DNA of 64,000 bases from Bacteroidota bacterium (GTDB taxonomy: Bacteria > Bacteroidota > Bacteroidia > Flavobacteriales_D > Crocinitomicaceae): contig JASBTZ010000005.1 in assembly GCA_030148165.1 (NCBI GenBank), forward strand, positions 62,001 to 126,000, in the 5' to 3' direction. A program made the translations under genes and the position numbers. The notes under the pieces are model-generated. The model did not search any database. It had not been told where the DNA came from and was given only the letters and a program-made list of their open reading frames with translations. Within the stretch, counting starts at the first letter, position 1; the number at the start of each line of letters is the position of its first letter. Of the stretch, positions 17,794-25,823 are shown piece after piece.

Positions 17794-18557
17794 TGTTCCG
17801 ACCTCGAATTATACCAGTCTTACTTCTCCAGAAAAACGTACTGGTTAAATCGACGCGATTCAAAAAACATCATTACATCGGAGATCCAATCAATGCGGTA
17901 AAAATATTTAATGACTTAAAGGCTGATGAACTAGCATTTTTAGATATTGATGCTACAAAAGAAGATCGTCTTATTTCACTTGATTTTGTGAAAGATGTTG
18001 GAGAAGAGGCTAATATGCCATTCGCCGTGGGTGGGGGTATTCGAACTATAGATGATATCCGAAAGATTGTAAATGCAGGAGCCGAAAAAGTTATCATTGG
18101 TTCTGCAGCAGTGAAGGACCCGGAGTTCATCCGAATGGCTGCAGAAGAGTTTGGATCATCGACAATTGTGGTTTGCATGGACGTTGGCAGATCTATCTTT
18201 AAAGGCGAATCAGTCTGCTATTTAAATGGCACAAAATCGACTAAACACAAACCTATAGAATTTGCGCAATTGATGGAGGCATGCAACGCTGGTGAACTAA
18301 TCGTACAATCGATCGAAAAAGATGGAAGCATGACAGGCTATGACATCGAATTGATCAAATCCATTTCACAAGCTGTGACAATTCCAGTTATTGCTTTAGG
18401 AGGCGCTGGCAAGAGTGAGGATTTAAGTGAAGCCTACGACGTTGGGATGGCAAATGGTCTTGCTGCTGGTAGTCTTTTTGTCTATCACGGAACTAACAAA
18501 GGTGTCCTAATCAACTATCCTGATAACGGAGAGGTGCAGTTTGAAAGAAAACTATAA
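17793..18557 (+). CDS. hisF: HisF-like barrel of a sugar amidation system
   Basis: 254-residue TIM barrel homologous to imidazole glycerol phosphate synthase subunit HisF, with GDPINAVKIF near residue 31, FLDIDATKED near 49, VGGGIRTIDD near 80 and the late phosphate-binding ALGGAGK near 201. The first strand reads RIIPVLLLQKN, where histidine-pathway HisF has C-L-D-V-K-D; the essential aspartate (Asp11 of Thermotoga HisF) is Leu11 here. Cyclase activity is therefore unlikely. It fits the HisF2 role of activating HisH and channelling ammonia toward the WbpG-type enzyme encoded next. Confidence 0.88.
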   Translation: MFRPRIIPVLLLQKNVLVKSTRFKKHHYIGDPINAVKIFNDLKADELAFLDIDATKEDRLISLDFVKDVGEEANMPFAVGGGIRTIDDIRKIVNAGAEKVIIGSAAVKDPEFIRMAAEEFGSSTIVVCMDVGRSIFKGESVCYLNGTKSTKHKPIEFAQLMEACNAGELIVQSIEKDGSMTGYDIELIKSISQAVTIPVIALGGAGKSEDLSEAYDVGMANGLAAGSLFVYHGTNKGVLINYPDNGEVQFERKL

Positions 18558-18577
18558 TGACTCTGACGCTATTTTTC

Positions 18578-18585
18578 TAAATTTG
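18578..18585 (+). promoter_or_regulatory. Candidate -7 element (TAAATTTG) before the sugar amidotransferase gene
   Basis: A perfect TAnnTTTG match in the 46-bp gap after the HisF-like gene, about 18 bp before the next start codon. No TTG sits at the right distance upstream. It may provide an internal promoter for the second half of the glycan operon, but could equally be chance. Confidence 0.25.
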
Positions 18586-18603
18586 CCGGCAATCAGGTAA
18601 AGA

Positions 18604-19740
18604 ATGAGTTCGAAGGAATATCAGCAGTGTACGCGATGTGTTATGGATACGACCGATCCATTGATCACCTTTGATAAAGAAGGGGTTTGCAACCTATGCA
18701 CAGAATATCTTGAAAAAAGATCCAAGCATAGTTATCAGGGAGAAGAAAGTGAAAAGCAATTAAAGCATATTGTTGACGACATTAAGAAAGCCGGAAAAGG
18801 AAAGAAATACGATTGTGTAATAGGTCTTAGCGGCGGAATAGACAGTTCATATGCAGCTTATATCGCTGCTAAAGAACATGGTTTGCGTGTTGTAGCAGTG
18901 CACATGGATAATGGATGGAATTCGGAGGAAGCAGTACAGAACATTAAGAATATCGCTAAAAAACTTGGCATCGATTATGAAAGCTTTGTGCTGGACTGGG
19001 AAGAGTTCAAGGATATTCAGCTGGCCTTTCTAAAGGCCTCAGTTCCTGAAGCAGAGACTCCAACCGATATGGCCATACCTGCTACATGGCACAAGATTGC
19101 AGCTAAATATGGAGTGAAGTACATAATTTCGGGTGGTAATTTTGCGACAGAAGGTATTCTACCAAAGGCGTGGCATTATAATGGGAAAGACACGAAATAT
19201 TTCAAACACATACAGAATAAATTCGGTTCCCGTAAACTAAAAAATTACCCAACCTTCGGATTTGCTAAGGAAACCTATTATAAAGTTTTCAAAGGGATTC
19301 GCGTTATTTATATGCTCAATTATGTTCCATATGCGAAAGATGACGCAATGGAATTCCTTAAGAAGGAGCTAAACTGGAAGTATTATGGGGGCAAACACTA
19401 TGAATCGAAATACACCGGATTCATACAATCTTATTATCTCTTCAAAAAATTCGGTATTGATTACCGTAAAGCGACTTTATCATCTCAAATTTGTAACGGT
19501 GAAGTAAGCAGAGAACAAGCTCTAGATCAATTAAAGAGTCTTCCTTATAACGAAGAAACCGTTAAGGAAGAAAAGTCATACATCGCTAAGAAATTAGGGA
19601 TCTCGGTTGAAGAACTTGAACGCATTATTGATTTACCGGCTAAGTGGTATTGGGATTACCCGAATGACGAAAAACGCTTATCATTCATTTATAATCTATA
19701 TCGTAAGTTATTTAAGAAAGATAAGCTAGGAAATTTTTAA
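18604..19740 (+). CDS. N-acetyl sugar amidotransferase (WbpG/PseA/LegX-type)
   Basis: 378 residues. An N-terminal zinc-binding set of four cysteines (Cys9, Cys12, Cys29, Cys32) precedes an N-type ATP pyrophosphatase domain with the PP-loop LSGGIDSS at residues 75-82 and HMDNGWNSE near 100. The family uses ATP and ammonia to convert an N-acetyl group to an acetamidino group on a sugar nucleotide. With the preceding HisH- and HisF-like proteins it forms the three-part WbpG-HisH2-HisF2 system known from Pseudomonas O-antigen synthesis. The sugar modified here is not known; a 2,3-diacetamido-mannuronate-type or nonulosonate-type donor are both possible. Confidence 0.9.
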   Translation: MSSKEYQQCTRCVMDTTDPLITFDKEGVCNLCTEYLEKRSKHSYQGEESEKQLKHIVDDIKKAGKGKKYDCVIGLSGGIDSSYAAYIAAKEHGLRVVAVHMDNGWNSEEAVQNIKNIAKKLGIDYESFVLDWEEFKDIQLAFLKASVPEAETPTDMAIPATWHKIAAKYGVKYIISGGNFATEGILPKAWHYNGKDTKYFKHIQNKFGSRKLKNYPTFGFAKETYYKVFKGIRVIYMLNYVPYAKDDAMEFLKKELNWKYYGGKHYESKYTGFIQSYYLFKKFGIDYRKATLSSQICNGEVSREQALDQLKSLPYNEETVKEEKSYIAKKLGISVEELERIIDLPAKWYWDYPNDEKRLSFIYNLYRKLFKKDKLGNF

Positions 19741-19741
19741 T

Positions 19742-20890
19742 ATGTCTGGCAAAAGGATATACTTTGAAAACCTCGATGGCTTAAGATTTATATGTTTTGC
19801 CCTGATCTTTTTTTATCATGGATTTGCAACTGAATATCAATACATCGTTGAAGATCCAACCTATCATTTCTTAAAATACGAGTTATTCAGCAATGGTAAC
19901 TTAGGGGTAAATTTCTTCTTTGTCCTAAGTGGATTTCTTATCACCTACCTCTTGATTCAGGAAAAAAGAAATCATGGTAGAATTCATTTGGTTAAGTTTT
20001 GGATGAGAAGAATATTGCGTATTTGGCCGGTTTACTTTTTCGCGGTTTTCTTCGGATTTATCATCTTTCCGTATTTCAAAACTTTGTTTGGTGAACCCGC
20101 CGTTGAAACAGCAGAACCAATATACTATCTTACATTTTTAAGCAATTTTGATGTGATAATTAATAACCTGCCGGATTGTTCGGTGTTAGGAGTATTGTGG
20201 AGTGTTGCCATTGAAGAACAGTTCTATCTGGTTTGGCCAATTATTTTACTGATATTTCCGGTTAGACATTACTGGATACCATTTTTGGTCGTTATCATTA
20301 CTTCTGTGATACTCCGATACTATAACGACACTTATATGTTTAGAGAGTACCATACCTTTTCCTGTATGGGTGACCTCGCTTTGGGTGCTTTAGGTGCTTG
20401 GCTTATTTCTCAAAAATTAAAATTTGTTGAAGGGTTCAAAAATATGCCTCGATTTGTAATATTGTCCGTGTGGATTTTGTTTATTCTATTTCTGGTTTTC
20501 AGAGATGAATACGTTTTTCCACATATACCATTAAGAGCAGGTGAGCGAATGATCTTTGGCGTCATTGTATTGTTCATTATTTTGGAACAAAATTTTTCAG
20601 AAAAATCGCTATTCAAATTTTCGAACTGGAAAAGGGTGTCCTATTTGGGTACCATATCATACGGTCTCTACTGTTATCACTTTATAGCAATTCTGGTTGT
20701 GCTAACACTAACTAACATGTTCGACTATAACACACAGGTATGGCAAGTATTGGTGTTAGAAACAGGGCTTTCATTCGTTCTTGCTGTTCTGATTGCCACG
20801 ATAAGTTACAAATATTACGAACGACCATTTCTTCATTTGAAAAAGAAATTTACATTAGTTAAAAGCGGCAAAGTTATCGGAAATGAGTAG
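19742..20890 (+). CDS. Acyltransferase 3 family membrane O-acyltransferase (OafA-like)
   Basis: 382 residues with about ten membrane helices. The signature FENLDGLRF...FYHG lies at residues 7-26 (the catalytic histidine is in FYHG), the RRILRIWPVYF segment near 90-100, and SVAIEEQFYLVWP near 155, all typical of acyltransferase 3 proteins. These move an acyl group, usually acetyl, across the membrane onto a surface glycan hydroxyl. One base separates it from the amidotransferase gene, and its 3' end overlaps the next gene by 8 bp, so it belongs to the same operon. Confidence 0.9.
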   Translation: MSGKRIYFENLDGLRFICFALIFFYHGFATEYQYIVEDPTYHFLKYELFSNGNLGVNFFFVLSGFLITYLLIQEKRNHGRIHLVKFWMRRILRIWPVYFFAVFFGFIIFPYFKTLFGEPAVETAEPIYYLTFLSNFDVIINNLPDCSVLGVLWSVAIEEQFYLVWPIILLIFPVRHYWIPFLVVIITSVILRYYNDTYMFREYHTFSCMGDLALGALGAWLISQKLKFVEGFKNMPRFVILSVWILFILFLVFRDEYVFPHIPLRAGERMIFGVIVLFIILEQNFSEKSLFKFSNWKRVSYLGTISYGLYCYHFIAILVVLTLTNMFDYNTQVWQVLVLETGLSFVLAVLIATISYKYYERPFLHLKKKFTLVKSGKVIGNE

Positions 20891-21761
20891 TATCGAGTTT
20901 CATAAGTCCTGTTTAATTTGTGGCTTGGATCGTCTTAACGAATTGCCCGCGTATCAAGATTCTTTCCTTTGTCAATGCCATTCTTGCTCCTTTGTTTTTG
21001 CAAAGCGTATTCCAACTGAACAAGAACTCATTGATCATTATGGCAAGTATGCTCGCAATGACTACCTCTCACCTATTACCATCAAGAGATATCACGAGCT
21101 TTTAGATTCATTTGAACCCTATAGAAAAACTGGCCGTATTCTCGACGTTGGATGTGGAATTGGCTATTTTCTCGAAGAAGCCAAGAAGCGGGGATGGAAA
21201 GTATTTGGGACTGAGTATACAGATGACGCTGTCGAAATCTGTCGTGGAAAAGGAATTGACATGAAACAGGGTAAACTCAATCCGGAAGACTTTAGCGCTG
21301 AATCATTTGATGTAATTACATCCTTTGAGGTCATAGAACATATTAACAACCCAATTGAAGAAGTTCAAAACTTTAATACCCTTCTCAGGAAAGGAGGATT
21401 GGTTTATTTGACAACTCCCAATTTCAATTCCCTATTGAGGTATCGATTAAAAGCAGACTACAACGTGATCAGTTATCCGGAACATCTTTCATATTACACC
21501 CCGCAAACGATTAAAAAACTCTTTAAAAAGTGTGGCTTTAGTACGAAGAGAATTCAAACTACCGGAATTAGCTTAACCAGACTCCGGACAAGTACCGGGA
21601 AAAGTGACCAGCAATTCATCTCAAAAGATTCTGATGATGAAGCGGTTCGTAACAAGATTGAAAGCAAATGGTATTTAGGTCTGGCAAAAAACCTTGTCAA
21701 TGGCGCCCTTAGCATATTCGGTGTGGGAGATAGTCTGAAAGGTAGATTTATCAAGAATTAA
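20883..21761 (+). CDS. Class I SAM-dependent methyltransferase with N-terminal zinc ribbon (tandem copy 1)
   Basis: 292 residues. Zinc ribbon CLIC...CQCHSC (about residues 10-38), then SPITIKRYHELLD near 60 and a Rossmann methyltransferase domain with motif I LDVGCGIGYF near 83 and FEVIEHINNP near 142. A conserved C-terminal region (TTGISLTRLRTSTG near 220, DSDDEAVRNKIE near 243) is shared with the next gene. Likely methylates a sugar hydroxyl or amine in the glycan pathway. The following gene is a clear paralogue, so this looks like a tandem duplication with divergence. Confidence 0.83.
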   Translation: MSSIEFHKSCLICGLDRLNELPAYQDSFLCQCHSCSFVFAKRIPTEQELIDHYGKYARNDYLSPITIKRYHELLDSFEPYRKTGRILDVGCGIGYFLEEAKKRGWKVFGTEYTDDAVEICRGKGIDMKQGKLNPEDFSAESFDVITSFEVIEHINNPIEEVQNFNTLLRKGGLVYLTTPNFNSLLRYRLKADYNVISYPEHLSYYTPQTIKKLFKKCGFSTKRIQTTGISLTRLRTSTGKSDQQFISKDSDDEAVRNKIESKWYLGLAKNLVNGALSIFGVGDSLKGRFIKN

Positions 21762-21774
21762 TATATTCGTAGCC

Positions 21775-22656
21775 TTGAAAAATACGCCTGTTCATACTGC
21801 TTGCCTTATCTGTGGATCGGAAAAGCTCAAAACACTTGATAAATTTCAGAATGTAGAGCTTTGTCAGTGTGGTGATTGCGATTTCGTGTTCTGCAAGCAA
21901 ATCCCCAGCAAGGATGAGTTAATCGATTTTTACACCCAGAATTACGATAGAACCCGATACTTCTCGCCTATCACTCAAAAACGATACGAAGAATTATTGG
22001 ATTACTTCGAGAGGTATCGCAAAACAAACAAGATTCTTGACATAGGTGCCGGTTATGGTTTTTTCCTTGAAATTGCCAAAGCAAAAGGATGGGAAGTATA
22101 TGGTACGGAACTTTCAAGCGAAGCTACAGCTGATTGCGAGAAAAAGGGAATAACGATGTTCAATGGTGAGTTGGAGAACTGCACATTCGAGATTGGTTCA
22201 TTCGATGTTATCGTATCAATAGAATGCCTCGAGCACTTGAATAATCCGAATGCCTACGCTAAAAAGGCGCATGAACTTTTGAGAAAAGGTGGAATATTCT
22301 ATCTCACAACACCGAACTTTAATTCGTATTTAAGATATCGCCTGGGTGATCGTTATGACGTGATTGAATATCCGAATCATCTGTCTTACTATACACGTAA
22401 AACGCTTCGTCGATTATTCGAACGAAATAATTTCAAGACACTAAAAATTGAGAGTACCGGTATGAGTATTACTCGTTTGCGAACAAGTAAAGGCGTAAGT
22501 AATCAAGAATACGTTTCGGAAACATCGGATGACGAAATGATCCGGTATCGTATCGAAAAAAATGCCGGTTTGAGGTTATCGAAAAGGATTGTGAATGGAT
22601 TCCTGAATATGTTTAAAGTAGGTGTCAGTTTGAAAGGAATTTTTATCAAAGATTAG
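21775..22656 (+). CDS. Class I SAM-dependent methyltransferase with N-terminal zinc ribbon (tandem copy 2)
   Basis: 293 residues, same layout as the preceding gene: CLIC...CQCGDC ribbon (about 10-38), SPITQKRYEELLDYFERYRKT near 61, motif I LDIGAGYGFF near 84, and IECLEHLNNP near 143. The C-terminal SMSITRLRTSKG-like and SDDEMIRYRIE blocks match copy 1. Identity looks about half by eye. The start appears to be TTG at 21775, since no in-frame ATG lies between it and the upstream stop. Probable partner or alternative of copy 1 in glycan methylation. Confidence 0.82.
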   Translation: MKNTPVHTACLICGSEKLKTLDKFQNVELCQCGDCDFVFCKQIPSKDELIDFYTQNYDRTRYFSPITQKRYEELLDYFERYRKTNKILDIGAGYGFFLEIAKAKGWEVYGTELSSEATADCEKKGITMFNGELENCTFEIGSFDVIVSIECLEHLNNPNAYAKKAHELLRKGGIFYLTTPNFNSYLRYRLGDRYDVIEYPNHLSYYTRKTLRRLFERNNFKTLKIESTGMSITRLRTSKGVSNQEYVSETSDDEMIRYRIEKNAGLRLSKRIVNGFLNMFKVGVSLKGIFIKD

Positions 22657-22704
22657 ATTTACTGCCAAGTGCCGATCTTACCTTAATTTTCTACCTTTAT
22701 ACTT

Positions 22705-24612
22705 ATGTGTGGTATTACCGGATTTATTGATTATCAAAAGCGCACAGACCCGGCTGTTCTACAGAACATGAACCGAAGTCTTACGCATCGTGGTCCGGAT
22801 GGAGAAGGAACCAGGTTAATTGAGAATGAACATGCCCTTATTGGTCTTGGACATCGTCGACTGTCAATCATTGATCTTACAGACACCGGGAAACAACCGA
22901 TGATATATGAGGATCTTCACATGGTCTTTAATGGGGAGATCTACAATTACCAGGAGATCAAAGACGAGCTGAAAACAATGGGTCATCTATTCATTGGTAG
23001 CTCCGATTCTGAAATGATTCTTCATGCATTCAAGGAGTGGGGTGCTGAGTGCCTTCAACGATTTATAGGGATGTTCGCTATCGTAATCTATGATGAATCG
23101 AAGCATTCCCTTTTCTGCGCAAGAGATCGATCGGGTGTAAAGCCACTCTATTATTACCAGGCGGGTGACCTCTTCATGTTTGCCTCTGAACTCAAAGCAT
23201 TTCACGAGCACCCGAATTTCAGCAAAGAGATTAACCTGAATGCGGTTGCTGCTTTTATGCAATATGGAAATGTTCCTACACCCCATTGTATATTTCAGAA
23301 CGCCTGGAAATTAAATCCCGGACACTATCTTCAGGTAAATCTCAGTAATGGTGACCTGACCGAGGTTCAATACTGGAATGTATATGATTCCTACAATAAG
23401 CCCAAACTAGATATTTCCTATGAAGAAGCTAAAAAGCAAACACGTGAAATTCTAAAATCTTCATTTGATTATCGCATGGTTGCAGATGTTCCAGTCGGTG
23501 TATTTCTTAGTGGTGGATATGACAGCACATGCGTGACGGCAATGCTTCAGTCTGAAAGGAATCAAAAGCTCAAAACATTTACGATTGGTGTTCCGGATAT
23601 TGGTCTAAACGAAGCTCCCTACGCCAGGGATATTGCCTCGCATCTTGGAACCGATCATACTGAAATTACATGCACCCAGAAGGATGCTATAGAGCTCATA
23701 CCCAATCTACCCTATTTTTATGACGAACCCTATGCCGACTCTAGCGCTATTCCCACTACGTTGGTTGCCCGGGCAGCAAGGGAAAAAGTAACCGTGGCTT
23801 TAAGTGCTGACGGAGGTGACGAGATTTTTGCCGGTTACAACCGATATGATTATCTCCTCCGTTACGGTAAAAAACTCAGATCTATTCCTGGTTTTGTAAG
23901 AAGGTCCACGGCAAGTATGATGGAAGGAATTTCATCAGAGAAAATTCCAATTCTTCGAAACAAATACAATTTCCATAATCGATATGAAAAGTTAAAGCAA
24001 GTACTTCGAAATCCATCGGAAGAAGAAATCATGCTTAGCTTAAGTCAACAGTTTACCGACAAACAAATTCAGGGTTTAACTGCTTTTGAGGTTGACAGCT
24101 TAAATACACTCTTTGAAAGTGACGAATTAAAGCGAGAGTTTTTTACCCCATTGTCTTATATGATGGCCATTGATTATCAAACCTATTTACTGGATGACAT
24201 TATGCAAAAAGTAGATCGGGCAACCATGTCGGTCAGTCTTGAAGGCAGAGAGCCATTTCTGGATCAACGCATTATAGAGTTCGTAGCTCAACTTCCGGAT
24301 TCATATAAATATCATAATGGGGTTAAAAAGAGATTGCTCAAGGACATTGTTCACGATTACGTTCCTGCAACACTGCTCGACCGACCGAAGATGGGATTTG
24401 CTATTCCTATCGCGAACTGGTTGCAAAACGAGCTGCGAGATCTAGTCGAGGACCACATCAATGAAAAAGATATGCGGGAGCAAGGAATTTTCAATTGGGT
24501 TGAAGTTGCTAAATTAAAAGAACATTTCTTCGCAGGTAAAAAAGAGTATGACATGAAGATCTGGTATTTGTTAATGTTTCAGATGTGGTATAAAAAATGG
24601 ATGATTAGTTGA
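22705..24612 (+). CDS. asnB: Asparagine synthase (glutamine-hydrolysing)-type amidotransferase, second copy
   Basis: 635 residues. Processed glutaminase Cys2 (MCGITG), HRGPDGEG near 28, GHRRLSIIDLT near 50, FNGEIYNY near 76; synthetase domain with VFLSGGYDST near 265 and LSADGGDEIFAGYNRY near 370. The sequence is closer to canonical AsnB/exosortase-linked amidotransferases than the copy at 9775 and the two are not near-identical. In this setting it probably amidates a carboxyl group, such as a uronic acid, though a role in asparagine synthesis cannot be excluded. Its stop overlaps the next gene's TTG start. Confidence 0.9.
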   Translation: MCGITGFIDYQKRTDPAVLQNMNRSLTHRGPDGEGTRLIENEHALIGLGHRRLSIIDLTDTGKQPMIYEDLHMVFNGEIYNYQEIKDELKTMGHLFIGSSDSEMILHAFKEWGAECLQRFIGMFAIVIYDESKHSLFCARDRSGVKPLYYYQAGDLFMFASELKAFHEHPNFSKEINLNAVAAFMQYGNVPTPHCIFQNAWKLNPGHYLQVNLSNGDLTEVQYWNVYDSYNKPKLDISYEEAKKQTREILKSSFDYRMVADVPVGVFLSGGYDSTCVTAMLQSERNQKLKTFTIGVPDIGLNEAPYARDIASHLGTDHTEITCTQKDAIELIPNLPYFYDEPYADSSAIPTTLVARAAREKVTVALSADGGDEIFAGYNRYDYLLRYGKKLRSIPGFVRRSTASMMEGISSEKIPILRNKYNFHNRYEKLKQVLRNPSEEEIMLSLSQQFTDKQIQGLTAFEVDSLNTLFESDELKREFFTPLSYMMAIDYQTYLLDDIMQKVDRATMSVSLEGREPFLDQRIIEFVAQLPDSYKYHNGVKKRLLKDIVHDYVPATLLDRPKMGFAIPIANWLQNELRDLVEDHINEKDMREQGIFNWVEVAKLKEHFFAGKKEYDMKIWYLLMFQMWYKKWMIS

Positions 24613-25823
24613 AAACTGTTTTGTACATATCCTACGATGGGATGACCGATCCACTGGGTCAGTCGCAGGTACTGCCTTACTTGGGTGGGCTAGCTAAAAA
24701 CGGATATGAGATTCATTTGGTCAGCTTTGAGAAACTAGACCGATATGAAGCGCAAAAAAACACCATCCGTGAATTATGCAAAGAATCAGGAATTAATTGG
24801 CATCCTCAGGACTACAGTAACGAGGGTGGATTAAGAAAAACCATTCGACAGGTATTCAAAATGAACCGGGTAGCCAAGTACTTGCATGATCTTCACAACT
24901 TTGACATCGTCCATTGTCGAAGCTATATTTCTGCAATTGCCGGATTGAAAATGAAGCGCAAATACGGCGTTAAATTCGTTTTCGATATGAGAGGCTTTTG
25001 GGCAGATGAACGAGTGGATGGCAAACTTTGGAGCTTGAAAAATCCATTGTACAAACAAATCTATCAATACTTCAAAAAGAAAGAAAAACAATTTCTACAG
25101 GAAGCTGATTATGTCATTTCCTTAACGGAAAATGCCAAAAACGTCATTCGAGGATGGAAGTTAAAACATCAACCAGACATTGCGGTTATTCCATGCTGCG
25201 TAGATATCGATCGCTTTAATCCGGATAAGATTGAAGATTCACAGAAAGAATCACTTCGAAAAGATCTGGGAATGACTTCTGAGGACTTCATTCTCGGCTA
25301 TGTCGGGTCTATCGGGACATGGTACATGCTTCCGGAAATGCTGGCATACTTCAAAATACTCAAGGAACGAAAACCAAATGCCAGGTTCCTTTTTATAAGT
25401 GGTGAAAAGAGAGAAAATATTATTGCGGAAGCTTCAAAGCATGGAATCAATGAGGATGATATCGTTGTGCGCTCTGTTTTGTATTATGAGGTCCCCGAAT
25501 ATATATCACTTTTCGACGCTTCGATATTTTTCATCGTTCCCACTTTCTCCAAAAAAGCTTCTTCTCCTACAAAGCAGGGTGAAATCATGGCTATGGGCGT
25601 TCCTATCGTTTGCAATTCCGGTGTTGGTGATACGGATCTGGTAGTTAATAAATATCATTCGGGAATCCTTATTGATTCGTTCGATGAAGAATCATACCGT
25701 AATCATATCATCGATCTTCAGAATTTTAATAAAGAAGAAATCATAAGTGGTGCAAGAGAATACTTTTCTTTAGAAGGAGGAGTAGAGAAATATCTTGGGA
25801 TTTATAAAAAACTTGATGACTAA
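24609..25823 (+). CDS. Glycosyltransferase, GT4-like
   Basis: A 404-residue GT-B protein opening VLYISYDGMTDPLGQSQVLPY, in which the DPLGQSQ turn is typical of a Bacteroidota GT4-like subgroup. DMRGFWADER near residue 121 lies in the acceptor domain, VIPCCVDIDRF near 194, LGYVGSIGTW near 227, and the donor-binding PTKQGEIMAMGVPIV near 317-331. The start is a TTG overlapping the asnB stop; no better ATG is nearby. Its last codons overlap the next glycosyltransferase gene. Confidence 0.85.
   Translation: MKTVLYISYDGMTDPLGQSQVLPYLGGLAKNGYEIHLVSFEKLDRYEAQKNTIRELCKESGINWHPQDYSNEGGLRKTIRQVFKMNRVAKYLHDLHNFDIVHCRSYISAIAGLKMKRKYGVKFVFDMRGFWADERVDGKLWSLKNPLYKQIYQYFKKKEKQFLQEADYVISLTENAKNVIRGWKLKHQPDIAVIPCCVDIDRFNPDKIEDSQKESLRKDLGMTSEDFILGYVGSIGTWYMLPEMLAYFKILKERKPNARFLFISGEKRENIIAEASKHGINEDDIVVRSVLYYEVPEYISLFDASIFFIVPTFSKKASSPTKQGEIMAMGVPIVCNSGVGDTDLVVNKYHSGILIDSFDEESYRNHIIDLQNFNKEEIISGAREYFSLEGGVEKYLGIYKKLDD

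Noticed and set aside
17173-18557. Histidine biosynthesis (hisH and hisF)
   Set aside because: No other his gene is nearby, the HisF-like protein lacks the catalytic aspartate, and the pair is followed by a WbpG-type sugar amidotransferase inside a glycan locus.
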